A DNA stretch of 64,000 nt from Aureibaculum algae (lineage in GTDB: Bacteria > Bacteroidota > Bacteroidia > Flavobacteriales > Flavobacteriaceae): NCBI RefSeq assembly GCF_006065315.1, contig NZ_CP040749.1:372001-436000 (forward strand), read 5' to 3'. This document shows positions 25,908 to 34,844 of this stretch, piece by piece (the stretch's first letter is position 1; each line of letters starts with the position of its first letter). The position numbers and the translations under genes are program-made. The notes below the pieces were generated by a model. That model searched no databases, was not told the origin of the DNA, and was given only the letters and a program-made list of their open reading frames with translations.

Positions 25908-26612
25908 TTAGTCTCTATTTCCTATAATTTGTAGCCCCCAATATAAAAGCATTGCCAAGGAGCCTAATGCTGCAACTAAATATGTTCTAGCGGCCCACTT
26001 TAAAGCATCTTCAGATCCTTTGTATTCTTCTTGACTTAACATGTTTTTATTCTTAAGCCATGCTAAAGCACGGTTACTAGCGTCATATTCAACTGGTAGC
26101 GTAATAAAACTGAAAATAGTTCCTAAGGCCATAAACGCTAAGCCTGCAACAGCGATATAAAATCCAATACCGCCTGCGGCACCACTTGTTGCGGCACCTA
26201 ATATGATACCACCAATAACCATATATTGTGAAAATTTAGAGGTGATATTAACAGCTGGTACTAATTTAGATCTCATAGTTAACCATTGGTAAGCTTGAGC
26301 GTGCTGTACTGCATGTCCTACCTCGTGTGCTGCAACTGCAGCAGCAGCAGCGTTCCGCTGGTTGTAAACTCCTTCGCTTAAATTTACAGTTTTCTTTACA
26401 GGGTTGTAGTGGTCAGTAAGCATACCAGGTGTTGAAATAACTTCAACATCTCGAATACCATGATCTGCTAACATTTTCGTTGCAATTTCTGCACCACTCA
26501 TACCATTTCTGAGTTGTACCTTTGAATAATATTTAAATTTACTTTTAAGCTTGTTGCTTATCAACCAGCTCACTAGAGAAATTGCACCTATTAATATATA
26601 AAATCCTATCAT
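25908..26612 (-). CDS. Membrane-bound neutral zinc metallopeptidase (YugP-like)
   Basis: A 234-residue integral membrane protein of the putative neutral zinc metallopeptidase family. One N-terminal membrane helix, then the zinc site H96-E-V-G-H100 in AAHEVGHAVQHAQ. Three further hydrophobic segments (about 130-160, 160-180 and 212-230) include alanine/glycine-rich stretches. No partner gene is adjacent; it is transcribed alone against the Lrp gene. Its substrate is unknown. Confidence 0.88.
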   Translation of the reverse strand: MIGFYILIGAISLVSWLISNKLKSKFKYYSKVQLRNGMSGAEIATKMLADHGIRDVEVISTPGMLTDHYNPVKKTVNLSEGVYNQRNAAAAAVAAHEVGHAVQHAQAYQWLTMRSKLVPAVNITSKFSQYMVIGGIILGAATSGAAGGIGFYIAVAGLAFMALGTIFSFITLPVEYDASNRALAWLKNKNMLSQEEYKGSEDALKWAARTYLVAALGSLAMLLYWGLQIIGNRD

Positions 26613-26820
26613 AATTGTTTATTCGTTTAATTTAATGACTTATTTTTGTTTAAAGGCATAACGCCTATTTTAGTTGATCCATGTTACTGGGTTTAATATT
26701 GCATAAAAATATACAATATTAGTAATATGTATATCATAAAGTATTCCAATTTCTTAATTTATCTAAAATAAGGTAATTTTTAGAAGAAATAATCATTAAA
26801 TTAATATTGAAGATGACAAT

Positions 26821-27852
26821 ATGACAAATAAGCCGGAGATATTATTAATATATACTGGAGGTACTATAGGAATGGTAAAAGATTATGAGTCAAATGCTTT
26901 AAAGGCATTTGATTTTAATCATCTATTTGAAAAAATTCCTGAGTTAAAGCAATTGAATTGTAATGTTGAAAGTGTTTCTTTTGAAGAGCCAATGGATTCC
27001 TCAAATATGAATACGCATTATTGGGCTGAGATTCTTGAAATAATTGAAGAGTATTATCATAAAAAAGATGGATTTGTTGTACTGACAGGTTCAGATACAA
27101 TGTCATATACATCATCTGCCATTAGTTTTATGATTGAAAACCTTTCAAAACCTGTAATTTTTACAGGTTCGCAGTTGCCAATTGGTGATTTACGTACCGA
27201 TGCTAAAGAAAATTTAATCACAGCGATTCAAATTGCCTCAGCTAAAAATAACGATAATGAACCTGTAGTTACTGAAGTAGGATTGTATTTTGAATATAAA
27301 TTATATAGGGCAAATAGAACAACTAAAATAAATGCAGAGCAATTTGAAGCTTTCGCATCTGCTAATTATCCACCAATAGGTGAAAGTGGTGTGCATTTGA
27401 AGTTTGAAAATCATTTATTGTTAAAGTCAGATAAGAATAAAAAGACCTTATTTAGAAAAAAGTTAGTCGATGATATTGTTATTTTAAAATTGTTTCCAGG
27501 TATTACCAAAGAAGTTGTAAAGGCTACTTTAGAGATTAAGAATTTAAAGGGGGTTGTGTTAGAAACTTATGGGTCTGGCAATGCACCAACAAATGTGTGG
27601 TTTTTAGACCTGTTAAAAAATGCAATAGCTAAAGGAATTCATATTATAGATGTCACACAATGTGTTGGAGGTAGCGTGATTTTAGGCCAATATGATACAA
27701 GTGTTAAATTAAAGCAATTGAATTTAATTAACGGGAAAGACATCACAACAGAATCAGCAATTGCCAAATTAATGTATCTTTTGGGTGAAAAGATAGCACC
27801 AGAAAGCTTCAAAAGTGTTTTTGAGACCTCTTTAAGGGGGGAAATGAGTTAA
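26821..27852 (+). CDS. ansA: Type I (cytoplasmic) L-asparaginase
   Basis: Hydrolyses asparagine to aspartate and ammonia. The 343-residue protein lacks a signal peptide and has both threonine motifs: YTGGTIGM (11-18, nucleophile T15) and VVLTGSDTMSYTSSA near residue 88. The C-terminal half has VLETYGSGNAP and the VTQCVGGSV region. The 208-base upstream spacer (26613-26820) is AT-rich and shows no clear full promoter. A second, unrelated asparagine-amide hydrolase is present at 54 kb. Confidence 0.93.
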   Translation: MTNKPEILLIYTGGTIGMVKDYESNALKAFDFNHLFEKIPELKQLNCNVESVSFEEPMDSSNMNTHYWAEILEIIEEYYHKKDGFVVLTGSDTMSYTSSAISFMIENLSKPVIFTGSQLPIGDLRTDAKENLITAIQIASAKNNDNEPVVTEVGLYFEYKLYRANRTTKINAEQFEAFASANYPPIGESGVHLKFENHLLLKSDKNKKTLFRKKLVDDIVILKLFPGITKEVVKATLEIKNLKGVVLETYGSGNAPTNVWFLDLLKNAIAKGIHIIDVTQCVGGSVILGQYDTSVKLKQLNLINGKDITTESAIAKLMYLLGEKIAPESFKSVFETSLRGEMS

Positions 27853-27895
27853 TTTATAGCTAAATAATTTTTTCACTTAAAAAAAAAATGTTTTA

Positions 27896-27928
27896 TTTGA
27901 CATCCACAAAAAAAAATAATTATCTTTG
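27896..27928 (+). promoter_or_regulatory. Promoter of tRNA-Ser
   Basis: TTTG (27896-27899), 21-base spacer, TATCTTTG (27921-27928), an exact consensus. Only two bases separate the box from the first base of the mature tRNA. Confidence 0.6.
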
Positions 27929-27930
27929 AT

Positions 27931-28017
27931 GGAGAGGTGGCCGAGTGGTTTAAGGCGTACGCTTGGAAAGCGTATTTATGAGAAATTGTAACAAGGGTTC
28001 GAATCCCTTTCTCTCCG
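27931..28017 (+). tRNA. tRNA-Ser (GGA)
   Basis: 87-base class II tRNA. Acceptor GGAGAGG pairs with TCTCTCC (one G-T), discriminator G. Anticodon stem ACGCT/AGCGT with loop TGGAAAG-type reading GGA at 34-36. A long variable arm (about 27974-27992) typical of serine tRNA, and T-arm GGGTTCGAATCCC. CCA is not encoded. The ExbB gene starts 75 bases later. Confidence 0.95.
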
Positions 28018-28092
28018 CAAAAAATGTTGTGGATAATAAAAAAAATTTATATCTTTAACCCGTTAACTAAATTAATAATTAAGAATCAAACA

Positions 28093-28842
28093 ATGAAAAA
28101 ACTACTTACTATCCTTGCAATCACAGGATTATTATTTCTAGGTACAGTACAAAGCAGTCATGCATTAACAACTGTTCAAACTGAGCAAGCAGATGAAGCT
28201 GCTGCAGAGAGTAAAACATTTCACCAAATTTTAAAGCAACGCTTTATTGAAGGTGGACCTTTCTTTATGGGAATTGTACTAATAGCCTTAATTTTAGGAT
28301 TAGCAATTGCAATTGAAAGAATTATATATTTAAATATGGCTAGTACCAATACTAAGAAATTGGTAAACAACATAGATGAAGCTTTGTCTTCAGGTGGTGT
28401 TGAAGCTGCTAAGGAAGTTTGTAGAAATACTAAAGGACCTGTTGCCTCTATATTTTATCAAGGTTTAGATAGGATGGATGAAGGAGTAGAACAAGCAGAA
28501 AAAGCAGTTGTAAGTTATGGTGGAGTTCAAATGGGATTACTAGAGAAAAATATTTCTTGGTTATCTTTATTTATTGCTTTGGCACCGATGCTTGGTTTCA
28601 TGGGTACTGTAATTGGTATGATTGGAGCATTTGACTCGATTCAAGCAGCGAATGATATTTCTCCTGGAGTTGTTGCCGGTGGTATTAAAGTAGCACTTTT
28701 AACTACAGTATTTGGTTTAGTTGTAGCTATTATTTTACAAATTTTTTATAATTATATTATATCTAAAGTAGATAGTATTGTAAACAGTATGGAAGATGCT
28801 TCTATATCTTTAATAGATTTATTAATCAGACACAAAAAATAA
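28093..28842 (+). CDS. MotA/TolQ/ExbB proton channel protein
   Basis: A 249-residue inner-membrane proton channel subunit, predicted to power TonB-dependent uptake with the ExbD proteins downstream. The N-terminus (MKKLLTILAITGLLFLG) looks like a signal peptide, unlike enterobacterial ExbB. Three membrane helices follow (about 60-82, 158-180 and 196-220), with the family motif APMLGFMGTVIGMI and GIKVALLTTVFGLVVAI. ATG at 28093 is chosen because the 69 bases upstream are intergenic AT-rich sequence. First of a four-gene operon with 2-8 base spacing. Confidence 0.92.
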   Translation: MKKLLTILAITGLLFLGTVQSSHALTTVQTEQADEAAAESKTFHQILKQRFIEGGPFFMGIVLIALILGLAIAIERIIYLNMASTNTKKLVNNIDEALSSGGVEAAKEVCRNTKGPVASIFYQGLDRMDEGVEQAEKAVVSYGGVQMGLLEKNISWLSLFIALAPMLGFMGTVIGMIGAFDSIQAANDISPGVVAGGIKVALLTTVFGLVVAIILQIFYNYIISKVDSIVNSMEDASISLIDLLIRHKK

Positions 28843-28844
28843 CC

Positions 28845-29330
28845 ATGGATAAATCAAAAATAGTAACTATCGTAACTGCTGTTTTAGGATTAATTGGTGT
28901 GTTTTTCTTGGTCAGAATTATAATGGTTGGGGAAGAAGCAATTAAGACTGATGCAGCCGTTCAAGGTGGCATAGTAGATCCGCTTATTACGTTTTCAAAT
29001 TTTTTATTGATTGCAACTATAGTGATTACAATAGTGTTTTCAGTACTAAACTTAATTAAACATCCAGAGGCTCTTAAAAAGACTTTAATCGTATTTGGTG
29101 TATTTTTAGTTTTGTTTTTAATAGCATATTTCACTGCTGGAGACGACTTGGCTACAGATGCTCAGGGTAACGCTCTTGAAATAAAGGATATGTCAGATAA
29201 AATTTTAACTGGCGAAGCAGCAACATCATTGACTAAAAAAGTAACTGCCTTAATCAACTTTACTGGTATATTAGGGGTAATTGGTTTACTTACAATCGGA
29301 TGGGGTTTTGTTAAATCAATAGGTAAATAA
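28845..29330 (+). CDS. Uncharacterised membrane protein in the ExbBD operon
   Basis: A 161-residue protein with four predicted membrane helices (about 5-26, 46-68, 76-97 and 136-157). A soluble loop of about 38 residues (100-137) is rich in D, A and T. No catalytic motif was recognised. It begins 2 bases after exbB and ends 7 before exbD, so it is probably an accessory of the energising complex. This position is characteristic of Bacteroidota. Confidence 0.8.
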   Translation: MDKSKIVTIVTAVLGLIGVFFLVRIIMVGEEAIKTDAAVQGGIVDPLITFSNFLLIATIVITIVFSVLNLIKHPEALKKTLIVFGVFLVLFLIAYFTAGDDLATDAQGNALEIKDMSDKILTGEAATSLTKKVTALINFTGILGVIGLLTIGWGFVKSIGK

Positions 29331-29337
29331 ATATATT

Positions 29338-29928
29338 ATGGCAAGAAGAGACACACCTGAAATTAATGCAGGATCTATGGCAGATATTGCATTCTTGTTA
29401 TTAATATTCTTTTTGGTAACAACCACGATGGATACCGATATTGGTATATCGCGTAAACTACCGGAAAAACAAGATCCTAATGTAGTGCCGCCTGTACTTA
29501 AAGAAAAGAATGTATTTGAAGTTAACGTTAATCGAAATGATGAAATTTTGGTTGAAGGAAATGAATATATGCAAGTAAAAGACCTAAGAGAGGCTGCAAT
29601 AAAGTTTATTGATAATGGCGGTGGTACAGCTGCTGAATTACAGAATGCTGGTTTAACAGTTTGTTCTTGGTGCGAAGGTGATAAAGATCCAGCATCATCA
29701 GATCATCCTAAGAAAGCGGTAATTTCATTACAAAGTGATCGAGGTACATCTTATGCGATGTATGTTGCAGTGCAGAATGAACTTGTTGGGGCATATACTG
29801 ACCTTAGAAATAAATATGCTAAAAAGAAATTTGGCCGTTCATTTGATGAATTGACTGGAAAACAGCAACAAGAAATAACAACGAATATATATCCTCAAAT
29901 CATTTCTGAGGCAGAACCTACTAAATAA
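29338..29928 (+). CDS. ExbD/TolR-type biopolymer transport protein, first copy
   Basis: A 196-residue single-pass protein. The membrane helix (about 16-34) contains the proton-carrying aspartate in MADIAFLLLIFFLVTT. The periplasmic domain is longer than usual and has two cysteines in TVCSWCEGDKD, possibly a disulfide or metal pair. It is followed after 7 bases by a second ExbD. The two would form a heteromeric pair around the ExbB channel. Confidence 0.9.
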   Translation: MARRDTPEINAGSMADIAFLLLIFFLVTTTMDTDIGISRKLPEKQDPNVVPPVLKEKNVFEVNVNRNDEILVEGNEYMQVKDLREAAIKFIDNGGGTAAELQNAGLTVCSWCEGDKDPASSDHPKKAVISLQSDRGTSYAMYVAVQNELVGAYTDLRNKYAKKKFGRSFDELTGKQQQEITTNIYPQIISEAEPTK

Positions 29929-29935
29929 ATTAAAT

Positions 29936-30403
29936 ATGGCTAAATTTGGAAAGAAGAAAAAAGGATTACCAGCTGTAAATACGGCTGCTTTACCTGATAT
30001 CGTTTTTATGTTGTTATTCTTTTTTATGGTAACTACAGTAATGCGAGAAACGGAATTGAAGATTCAGAATCCTAAATTACCATCAGCTGATCAAGTAAAA
30101 AAGCTTGAAAAAAAGAGTTTGGTTAGTTATATTTATGTTGGTAAAGCAAAAGATAAGACGCCAGGTGATAAGATTCAATTAAATGATCGTATTTCAAGTG
30201 TAAGTGATATTCAAAGTTTTATTTATTCGGAACGAGCTCAGCATTCTGAACAAGAAATACCACTTTTAACAACCTCTATTAAGGCTGATAGAAAATCTAG
30301 TGTTGGAACTATAACTGATATTAAGTTACAATTGAGAGATGTTAATGCATTAAAAATTAATTATTCTACCACAAAAGGTAGTGCATTGGATAATATTAAA
30401 TAA
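29936..30403 (+). CDS. ExbD/TolR-type biopolymer transport protein, second copy
   Basis: A 155-residue paralogue of the preceding gene. The membrane helix LPDIVFMLLFFFMVTT carries the aspartate, followed by a shorter periplasmic domain without the cysteine pair. A basic cytoplasmic N-terminus (KFGKKKKG) precedes it. It ends the operon at a strong terminator. No tonB gene lies in the window, so TonB must be encoded elsewhere. Confidence 0.9.
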   Translation: MAKFGKKKKGLPAVNTAALPDIVFMLLFFFMVTTVMRETELKIQNPKLPSADQVKKLEKKSLVSYIYVGKAKDKTPGDKIQLNDRISSVSDIQSFIYSERAQHSEQEIPLLTTSIKADRKSSVGTITDIKLQLRDVNALKINYSTTKGSALDNIK

Positions 30404-30424
30404 ATAATATTATTATATAATTTT

Positions 30425-30459
30425 AAAAGGCAATCTGAAAAGATTGCCTTTTGTTTTTT
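30425..30459 (+). terminator. Intrinsic terminator of the ExbB/ExbD operon
   Basis: AAAAGGCAATCT / AGATTGCCTTTT, 12-bp stem with GAAA tetraloop, followed by G and six T. Confidence 0.94.
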
Positions 30460-30536
30460 ATATTTGTTTAATCTGTGTTAGGTCCTAAAAAAAACGGCCT
30501 TATTACTTTATTATCTTAATGATTTAATTTTACTAA

Positions 30537-31223
30537 ATGAAAAAATTATTTTTATTTTTCTTTATGTTAAGTGGCTTACTTTCAGCACAAAATAATATTA
30601 AGAAAGATAATGATACCATAAAAGATAACCATTATTTAGAAGATCAAATCTATATTGGTCTTTCTTATATGCTAATGGATAAGTTACCAGATACAATATC
30701 TAGTAATGGTTTTTCTAATAGTTTAACTTTAGGTTTTATTAAAGACATACCATTAAATGAGAGAAGGAATTTAGCTTTAGGTATTGGTTTGGGTTATGGA
30801 CGACATACTTACTATCAGAATTTAAAAATTACCAGACCTAATAATGTAACGGAGTTTGATGTAGCGACAGACTTTAAGAGTAATAAGTTTTCTATACATG
30901 CCGTTGAGATTCCAATAGAATTACGATGGCGGACTTCTACAATGGATAGTTATAAGTTTTATAGAATTTATTTTGGAGGTAAATTAAGTTATGCTATTGC
31001 TACTAATTCAAAATATAAGGAGGATGGTAACATGATAAAAGTTAATGGAATTGATGAAATTAATAAACTTCAATATGGTTTGTCACTTTCAATGGGGTAT
31101 GGAACATGGAATCTAAATGTTTATTATGGGTTGTCAAATATATTTTCTGATGCAACGCTTCTAGATGATATTCCTATTAAAATTAGAGACTTTAGGGTTG
31201 GACTTATTTTTTATATTCTTTAA
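30537..31223 (+). CDS. PorT-like outer-membrane beta-barrel protein
   Basis: A 228-residue protein with signal peptide (about 17 residues, ending LLSAQ) and alternating amphipathic strands such as LALGIGLGYGRHTYYQ and IYFGGKLSYAIATNSKYK. The motif VEIPIELRWR resembles the EIPLLL signature of the PorT family. PorT/SprT acts in type IX secretion in some species, but many family members do not, so the role is open. It follows the ExbD terminator and has its own upstream region. Confidence 0.8.
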   Translation: MKKLFLFFFMLSGLLSAQNNIKKDNDTIKDNHYLEDQIYIGLSYMLMDKLPDTISSNGFSNSLTLGFIKDIPLNERRNLALGIGLGYGRHTYYQNLKITRPNNVTEFDVATDFKSNKFSIHAVEIPIELRWRTSTMDSYKFYRIYFGGKLSYAIATNSKYKEDGNMIKVNGIDEINKLQYGLSLSMGYGTWNLNVYYGLSNIFSDATLLDDIPIKIRDFRVGLIFYIL

Positions 31224-31231
31224 AAAAGAAT
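31215..31231. terminator. Small hairpin at convergent stop codons
   Basis: ATTCTT (31215-31220) and AAGAAT (31226-31231) span the stop of the PorT-like gene in the 7-base gap to the convergent PAP2-like gene. Weak, AT-only stem. Confidence 0.35.
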
Positions 31232-31839
31232 TATTGCAAAAAATAAGCGTAAACCAAAATTTGTGATAGAAAACCAACAAAGAAACCAATAATTACTTCA
31301 GATAATGTATGTGCTTTTAACTTCAATCGGGCTGCCGAAACGACTCCAACTAATATAAATAGAACAATTAAAATAGGTAGTAAATTGTTTTTGAATTCAA
31401 AACTAATAACTGAAATAAAACCGATTAGCCCTGCAATTGCCAGCGTATGTAAACTTGTTTTAGTTTTAAAATAAAACAGCACATATACAACTCCCAGGGC
31501 CAAACTGCAGGCAAAGAAGGAATGAGCTAAAAGATCTACAACACCAATTTTGTGTAATAGCAATTTACCTAATAGAAAAGTTAAAATAGTAAAGAAAGTG
31601 ATTGGAAACTTTCGTTCATCAATTGACTTTAGATAAAAATCATTTATTAATTTTGTCTGTTTTAAAAAGAAAAGTAAAATCACTGGTAAAATATACGTGG
31701 CAACAAAAATAAGCCCTAAGATGCGATAGGAGGCCTCTTTAGATATATGACTAGGTATTATTATAAAATACAATAGAGCACTTGCTATTGGTATTATAAT
31801 TGGGTGAAAAACAAAAGAAATTAGTTTTGAAAACTGCAT
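31231..31839 (-). CDS. PAP2-like membrane protein
   Basis: A 202-residue protein with about six membrane helices. Near the C-terminus, SAARLKLKAHTLSEVIIGFFVG resembles the third phosphatase motif of the PAP2 superfamily (S-R-x5-H-x3-E/D). The first motif (K-x6-RP) is not evident, so catalysis is uncertain. It lies 9 bases downstream of rpoN and is probably the last gene of the asnS-WG-rpoN operon. A role in lipid phosphate metabolism is possible but unproven. Confidence 0.65.
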   Translation of the reverse strand: MQFSKLISFVFHPIIIPIASALLYFIIIPSHISKEASYRILGLIFVATYILPVILLFFLKQTKLINDFYLKSIDERKFPITFFTILTFLLGKLLLHKIGVVDLLAHSFFACSLALGVVYVLFYFKTKTSLHTLAIAGLIGFISVISFEFKNNLLPILIVLFILVGVVSAARLKLKAHTLSEVIIGFFVGFLSQILVYAYFLQ

Positions 31840-31848
31840 CTGACTTTA

Positions 31849-33294
31849 TTATATCTCTTTTCGTAACCTTGCTACTGGAATATTTAATTGTTCCCTGTAT
31901 TTTGCTACCGTTCTACGTGCTATTAAATAGCCTTTGTCTTTTAATATTTTAGCAAGTTTTTCGTCGGTTAAAGGTTTTTTCTTATCCTCTTCTTTGACAA
32001 CGGTATCTAGTATTTTTTTTATTTCTCTCGTTGAAACTTCTTCTCCTTGATCTGTCATCATAGATTCTGAGAAGAAATTTTTAATAAGTTTTGTACCGTA
32101 AGGTGTATCAACATATTTACTGTTAGCAACTCTAGAAACAGTTGATACATCCATATGAATCTTATCAGCAATGTCCTTTAAGATCATTGGTTTAAGTTTA
32201 CGTTCATCACCTGTTAAGAAATAGGCTTCCTGCATGTGCATTATAGCATTCATTGTAAGTAACAGCGTCTGTTGACGTTGTTTTATTGCGTCAATAAACC
32301 ATTTTGCCGAATCTAGTTTTTGCTTTATAAATTGTACTGCATCCTTTTGTGATTTTGATTTGTCTTTAGAGGCAGCATATCCTTTTAGCATATTGTTATA
32401 TTCATTAGAAATATGCAATTCTGGAGCATTTCTTGAATTTAACGTCAAGTCTAATTGACCTTCTATTATTCGAATAGAAAAATCAGGAACGATTTGCTCT
32501 ACAATTTTATTGCTATTTGCAAATGATCCGCCAGGTTTCGGATTTAATCTTTCTATTTCATGAATTGCACCTTTCAATTCATCTTCTGTTATATCAAATT
32601 TTTGAATTAATTTTTTATAGTGCTTTTTTACAAAATGTTCGAATGCTTTTTCTAATATGGATATGGCTAAAGTTCTCTCTTTAGTGACGGATTTTCGTTT
32701 TAATTGTATTAGCAAACACTCCTCTAAACTTTGTGCTCCAACACCCGCTGGATCTAATTTTTGAACATAGCCTAACATTCGTTTAACTTCAGCAGCTTCC
32801 GTAAAAACATTTTCAGAGAATGCTAAATCGTCAACAATATCATCAATTTCTCTTCTTATATATCCACTTTCATCGATACTGCCTACTAAAAATGCTGCAA
32901 TTTGATATTCTAATTCGTTTAACCTAAATGTATTTAATTGGGTGGTTAAAAATTGATTGAATGAAGTTCCAGAAGCATAAGGGATGTTTTTTTCATCATC
33001 ATCGCTACTATAATTATTGCTTTGCATTTTATAGTTAGGCATCTCATCATCACTCAAATATTCATCAATATTTACATCAGTTTCAATACTTTCATTACCA
33101 GAGTCTTCATATTCATTTTGAAGATCACTGTCTTCATCTTCATCTTTACCGCTATCTAATGCTGGATTCTCTTCAATTTCTTGTTTTATTTTTTGCTCAA
33201 AAGCCTGCGTAGGCAGTTGAATCATTTTCATCAACTGTATTTGCTGAGGAGATAATTTTTGTAATAATTTATATTGAAGACTTTGTTTTAGCAT
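31849..33294 (-). CDS. rpoN: RNA polymerase sigma-54 factor
   Basis: The alternative sigma factor that needs AAA+ enhancer-binding activators. The 481-residue protein has the glutamine-rich activator-interacting region I (KQSLQYKLLQKLSPQQIQLMKMIQLP, residues 3-28), an acidic region II (about 48-95), the core-binding domain, and the DNA-binding C-terminus with RpoN box ARRTVAKYRE followed by basic VARLRKEI. It starts 3 bases after the WG-repeat gene. No sigma-54 activator is encoded in the window. Confidence 0.97.
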   Translation of the reverse strand: MLKQSLQYKLLQKLSPQQIQLMKMIQLPTQAFEQKIKQEIEENPALDSGKDEDEDSDLQNEYEDSGNESIETDVNIDEYLSDDEMPNYKMQSNNYSSDDDEKNIPYASGTSFNQFLTTQLNTFRLNELEYQIAAFLVGSIDESGYIRREIDDIVDDLAFSENVFTEAAEVKRMLGYVQKLDPAGVGAQSLEECLLIQLKRKSVTKERTLAISILEKAFEHFVKKHYKKLIQKFDITEDELKGAIHEIERLNPKPGGSFANSNKIVEQIVPDFSIRIIEGQLDLTLNSRNAPELHISNEYNNMLKGYAASKDKSKSQKDAVQFIKQKLDSAKWFIDAIKQRQQTLLLTMNAIMHMQEAYFLTGDERKLKPMILKDIADKIHMDVSTVSRVANSKYVDTPYGTKLIKNFFSESMMTDQGEEVSTREIKKILDTVVKEEDKKKPLTDEKLAKILKDKGYLIARRTVAKYREQLNIPVARLRKEI

Positions 33295-33297
33295 TAA

Positions 33298-34818
33298 TTA
33301 TTTTATTTCAACAAGTTTATTTAATCTAATACTATAATTTTTCTTTTTATATGAAACGATATTCTTTTCAGCATCAACCATTATTGGATCTGCACTTAAA
33401 GGTATTAAAAAACTACCATCAACTATACTAACAAGGGCACTTTTATTGTCTTTTTTAACCAAAACAAATACGGATTTATCAAAATCTTTTATTTGATCAT
33501 ATTCTGTTGGGATTATTTCTTTACCCTTATACATCAGTCCCATTTTTCCTTTTGATGTTATTTTACTATAGTTGTAATTATTATTTAAACTTTTAATAAA
33601 ACTAACATCTGTATAAATTGGATCTCCGTCATAATTATAAATATCAGATAATCTATTATCAGGTAAACTTGCTTTTATATAGTTAGAATTAACATCTAGA
33701 TAATTATATTTTGTTGGGATGATTAATTTTCCAGAATCAATATTTACCGCACCTCGTAACCCATCAACTTTAACTACCGCTATATTTTTAGAAATATAGT
33801 TATTTACTTCGTCATAGGGTGTAAAGTCAACTTTTTTATTGTGTAGAATATCAACTAGTGTTTTTTTATTTTGTGATTGTAATAAATAATAATTATTGGA
33901 TAGCATTTTTACATTGTCATAACTAGGTTCAATTAGAAACTTTTTAAAAACAATATTATACAAACCCCATTTCCCATTTTGTTTGATAATAAAAAAATTA
34001 CCATTATAATTTTTGTCAACAGCATCAAAAGAAATAGGCGTAATATCGTTCCCGGTTTTATCTACAATACCGAATTTTCCATTTTTTTCAACAAGAATAA
34101 ATTTAAAATAATAATCTAATTTGGAAACAGAAGTGAATTTATTTCCAAAAACGTTTTTACCATTACTATAAATAATATTATCTACTCCATTTTTGGTAAT
34201 TAAAAACCAATTTTCTTGTTGATAATAGTTTATTTGATCATACTTAATAGGTAAGAGTTCTTCACCATCAGCACTAAGGATACCATAGAAACCATTTTCT
34301 TTAACTTTAAAATAGTTGTCTTCAATACTAATTTCGTCGTATGATTCTTTTAATAATTTATTTCCATAATAGTCAAATAAGTAAGACTTACCGTCTTTAT
34401 TTGTTGTATAAATATTATGGGTATTATTATAATAAAAACTAGAGTATTCAAAAGGAATTATAATGTTTCCTTTAGGATCAATTATTCCTTCTTTACCATA
34501 ACTTAAAGAAGCCCTTATTCTGTCTTTAGTTGAACCATAAGAATTAATTGAATTAAAAATAGGTTTCACTAAAACCTTACCTGATTTATCTTTTAAACCA
34601 TAAAGCGAAGAATTTTTACCTTTAAAAATTAAAAGTGTTTTATCTATTTCTCCAGTTACAATGTCAGTTGAGTTATTTTGATAGTATTGGTTTACATTTC
34701 CAGATTCTGTACTTTCAATAACAGTTTCTTCCACTTCCATAATTTCAACTACCTCCTCCTCTTGAGAGAAACCAATGATGCCACTAAATAAGGCTGTAAC
34801 AACTAGTATTCTTTTCAT
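33298..34818 (-). CDS. Secreted WG-repeat protein
   Basis: A 506-residue protein with a signal peptide (about 18 residues, ending IGFSQ) and an acidic stretch (EEEVVEIMEVEETV). About ten WG repeats follow, of the form LYGLKDKSGKVLVKPIF and GKFGIVDKTGNDITPISF, covering residues 60-500. WG repeats are thought to mediate protein binding. It sits between asnS (26 bases upstream) and rpoN (3 bases downstream), a conserved core pair, so it is co-transcribed with translation and transcription genes though its own product is exported. Function unknown. Confidence 0.85.
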   Translation of the reverse strand: MKRILVVTALFSGIIGFSQEEEVVEIMEVEETVIESTESGNVNQYYQNNSTDIVTGEIDKTLLIFKGKNSSLYGLKDKSGKVLVKPIFNSINSYGSTKDRIRASLSYGKEGIIDPKGNIIIPFEYSSFYYNNTHNIYTTNKDGKSYLFDYYGNKLLKESYDEISIEDNYFKVKENGFYGILSADGEELLPIKYDQINYYQQENWFLITKNGVDNIIYSNGKNVFGNKFTSVSKLDYYFKFILVEKNGKFGIVDKTGNDITPISFDAVDKNYNGNFFIIKQNGKWGLYNIVFKKFLIEPSYDNVKMLSNNYYLLQSQNKKTLVDILHNKKVDFTPYDEVNNYISKNIAVVKVDGLRGAVNIDSGKLIIPTKYNYLDVNSNYIKASLPDNRLSDIYNYDGDPIYTDVSFIKSLNNNYNYSKITSKGKMGLMYKGKEIIPTEYDQIKDFDKSVFVLVKKDNKSALVSIVDGSFLIPLSADPIMVDAEKNIVSYKKKNYSIRLNKLVEIK

Positions 34819-34844
34819 ATTTTTTTTAATTTTTTATAATGGAT

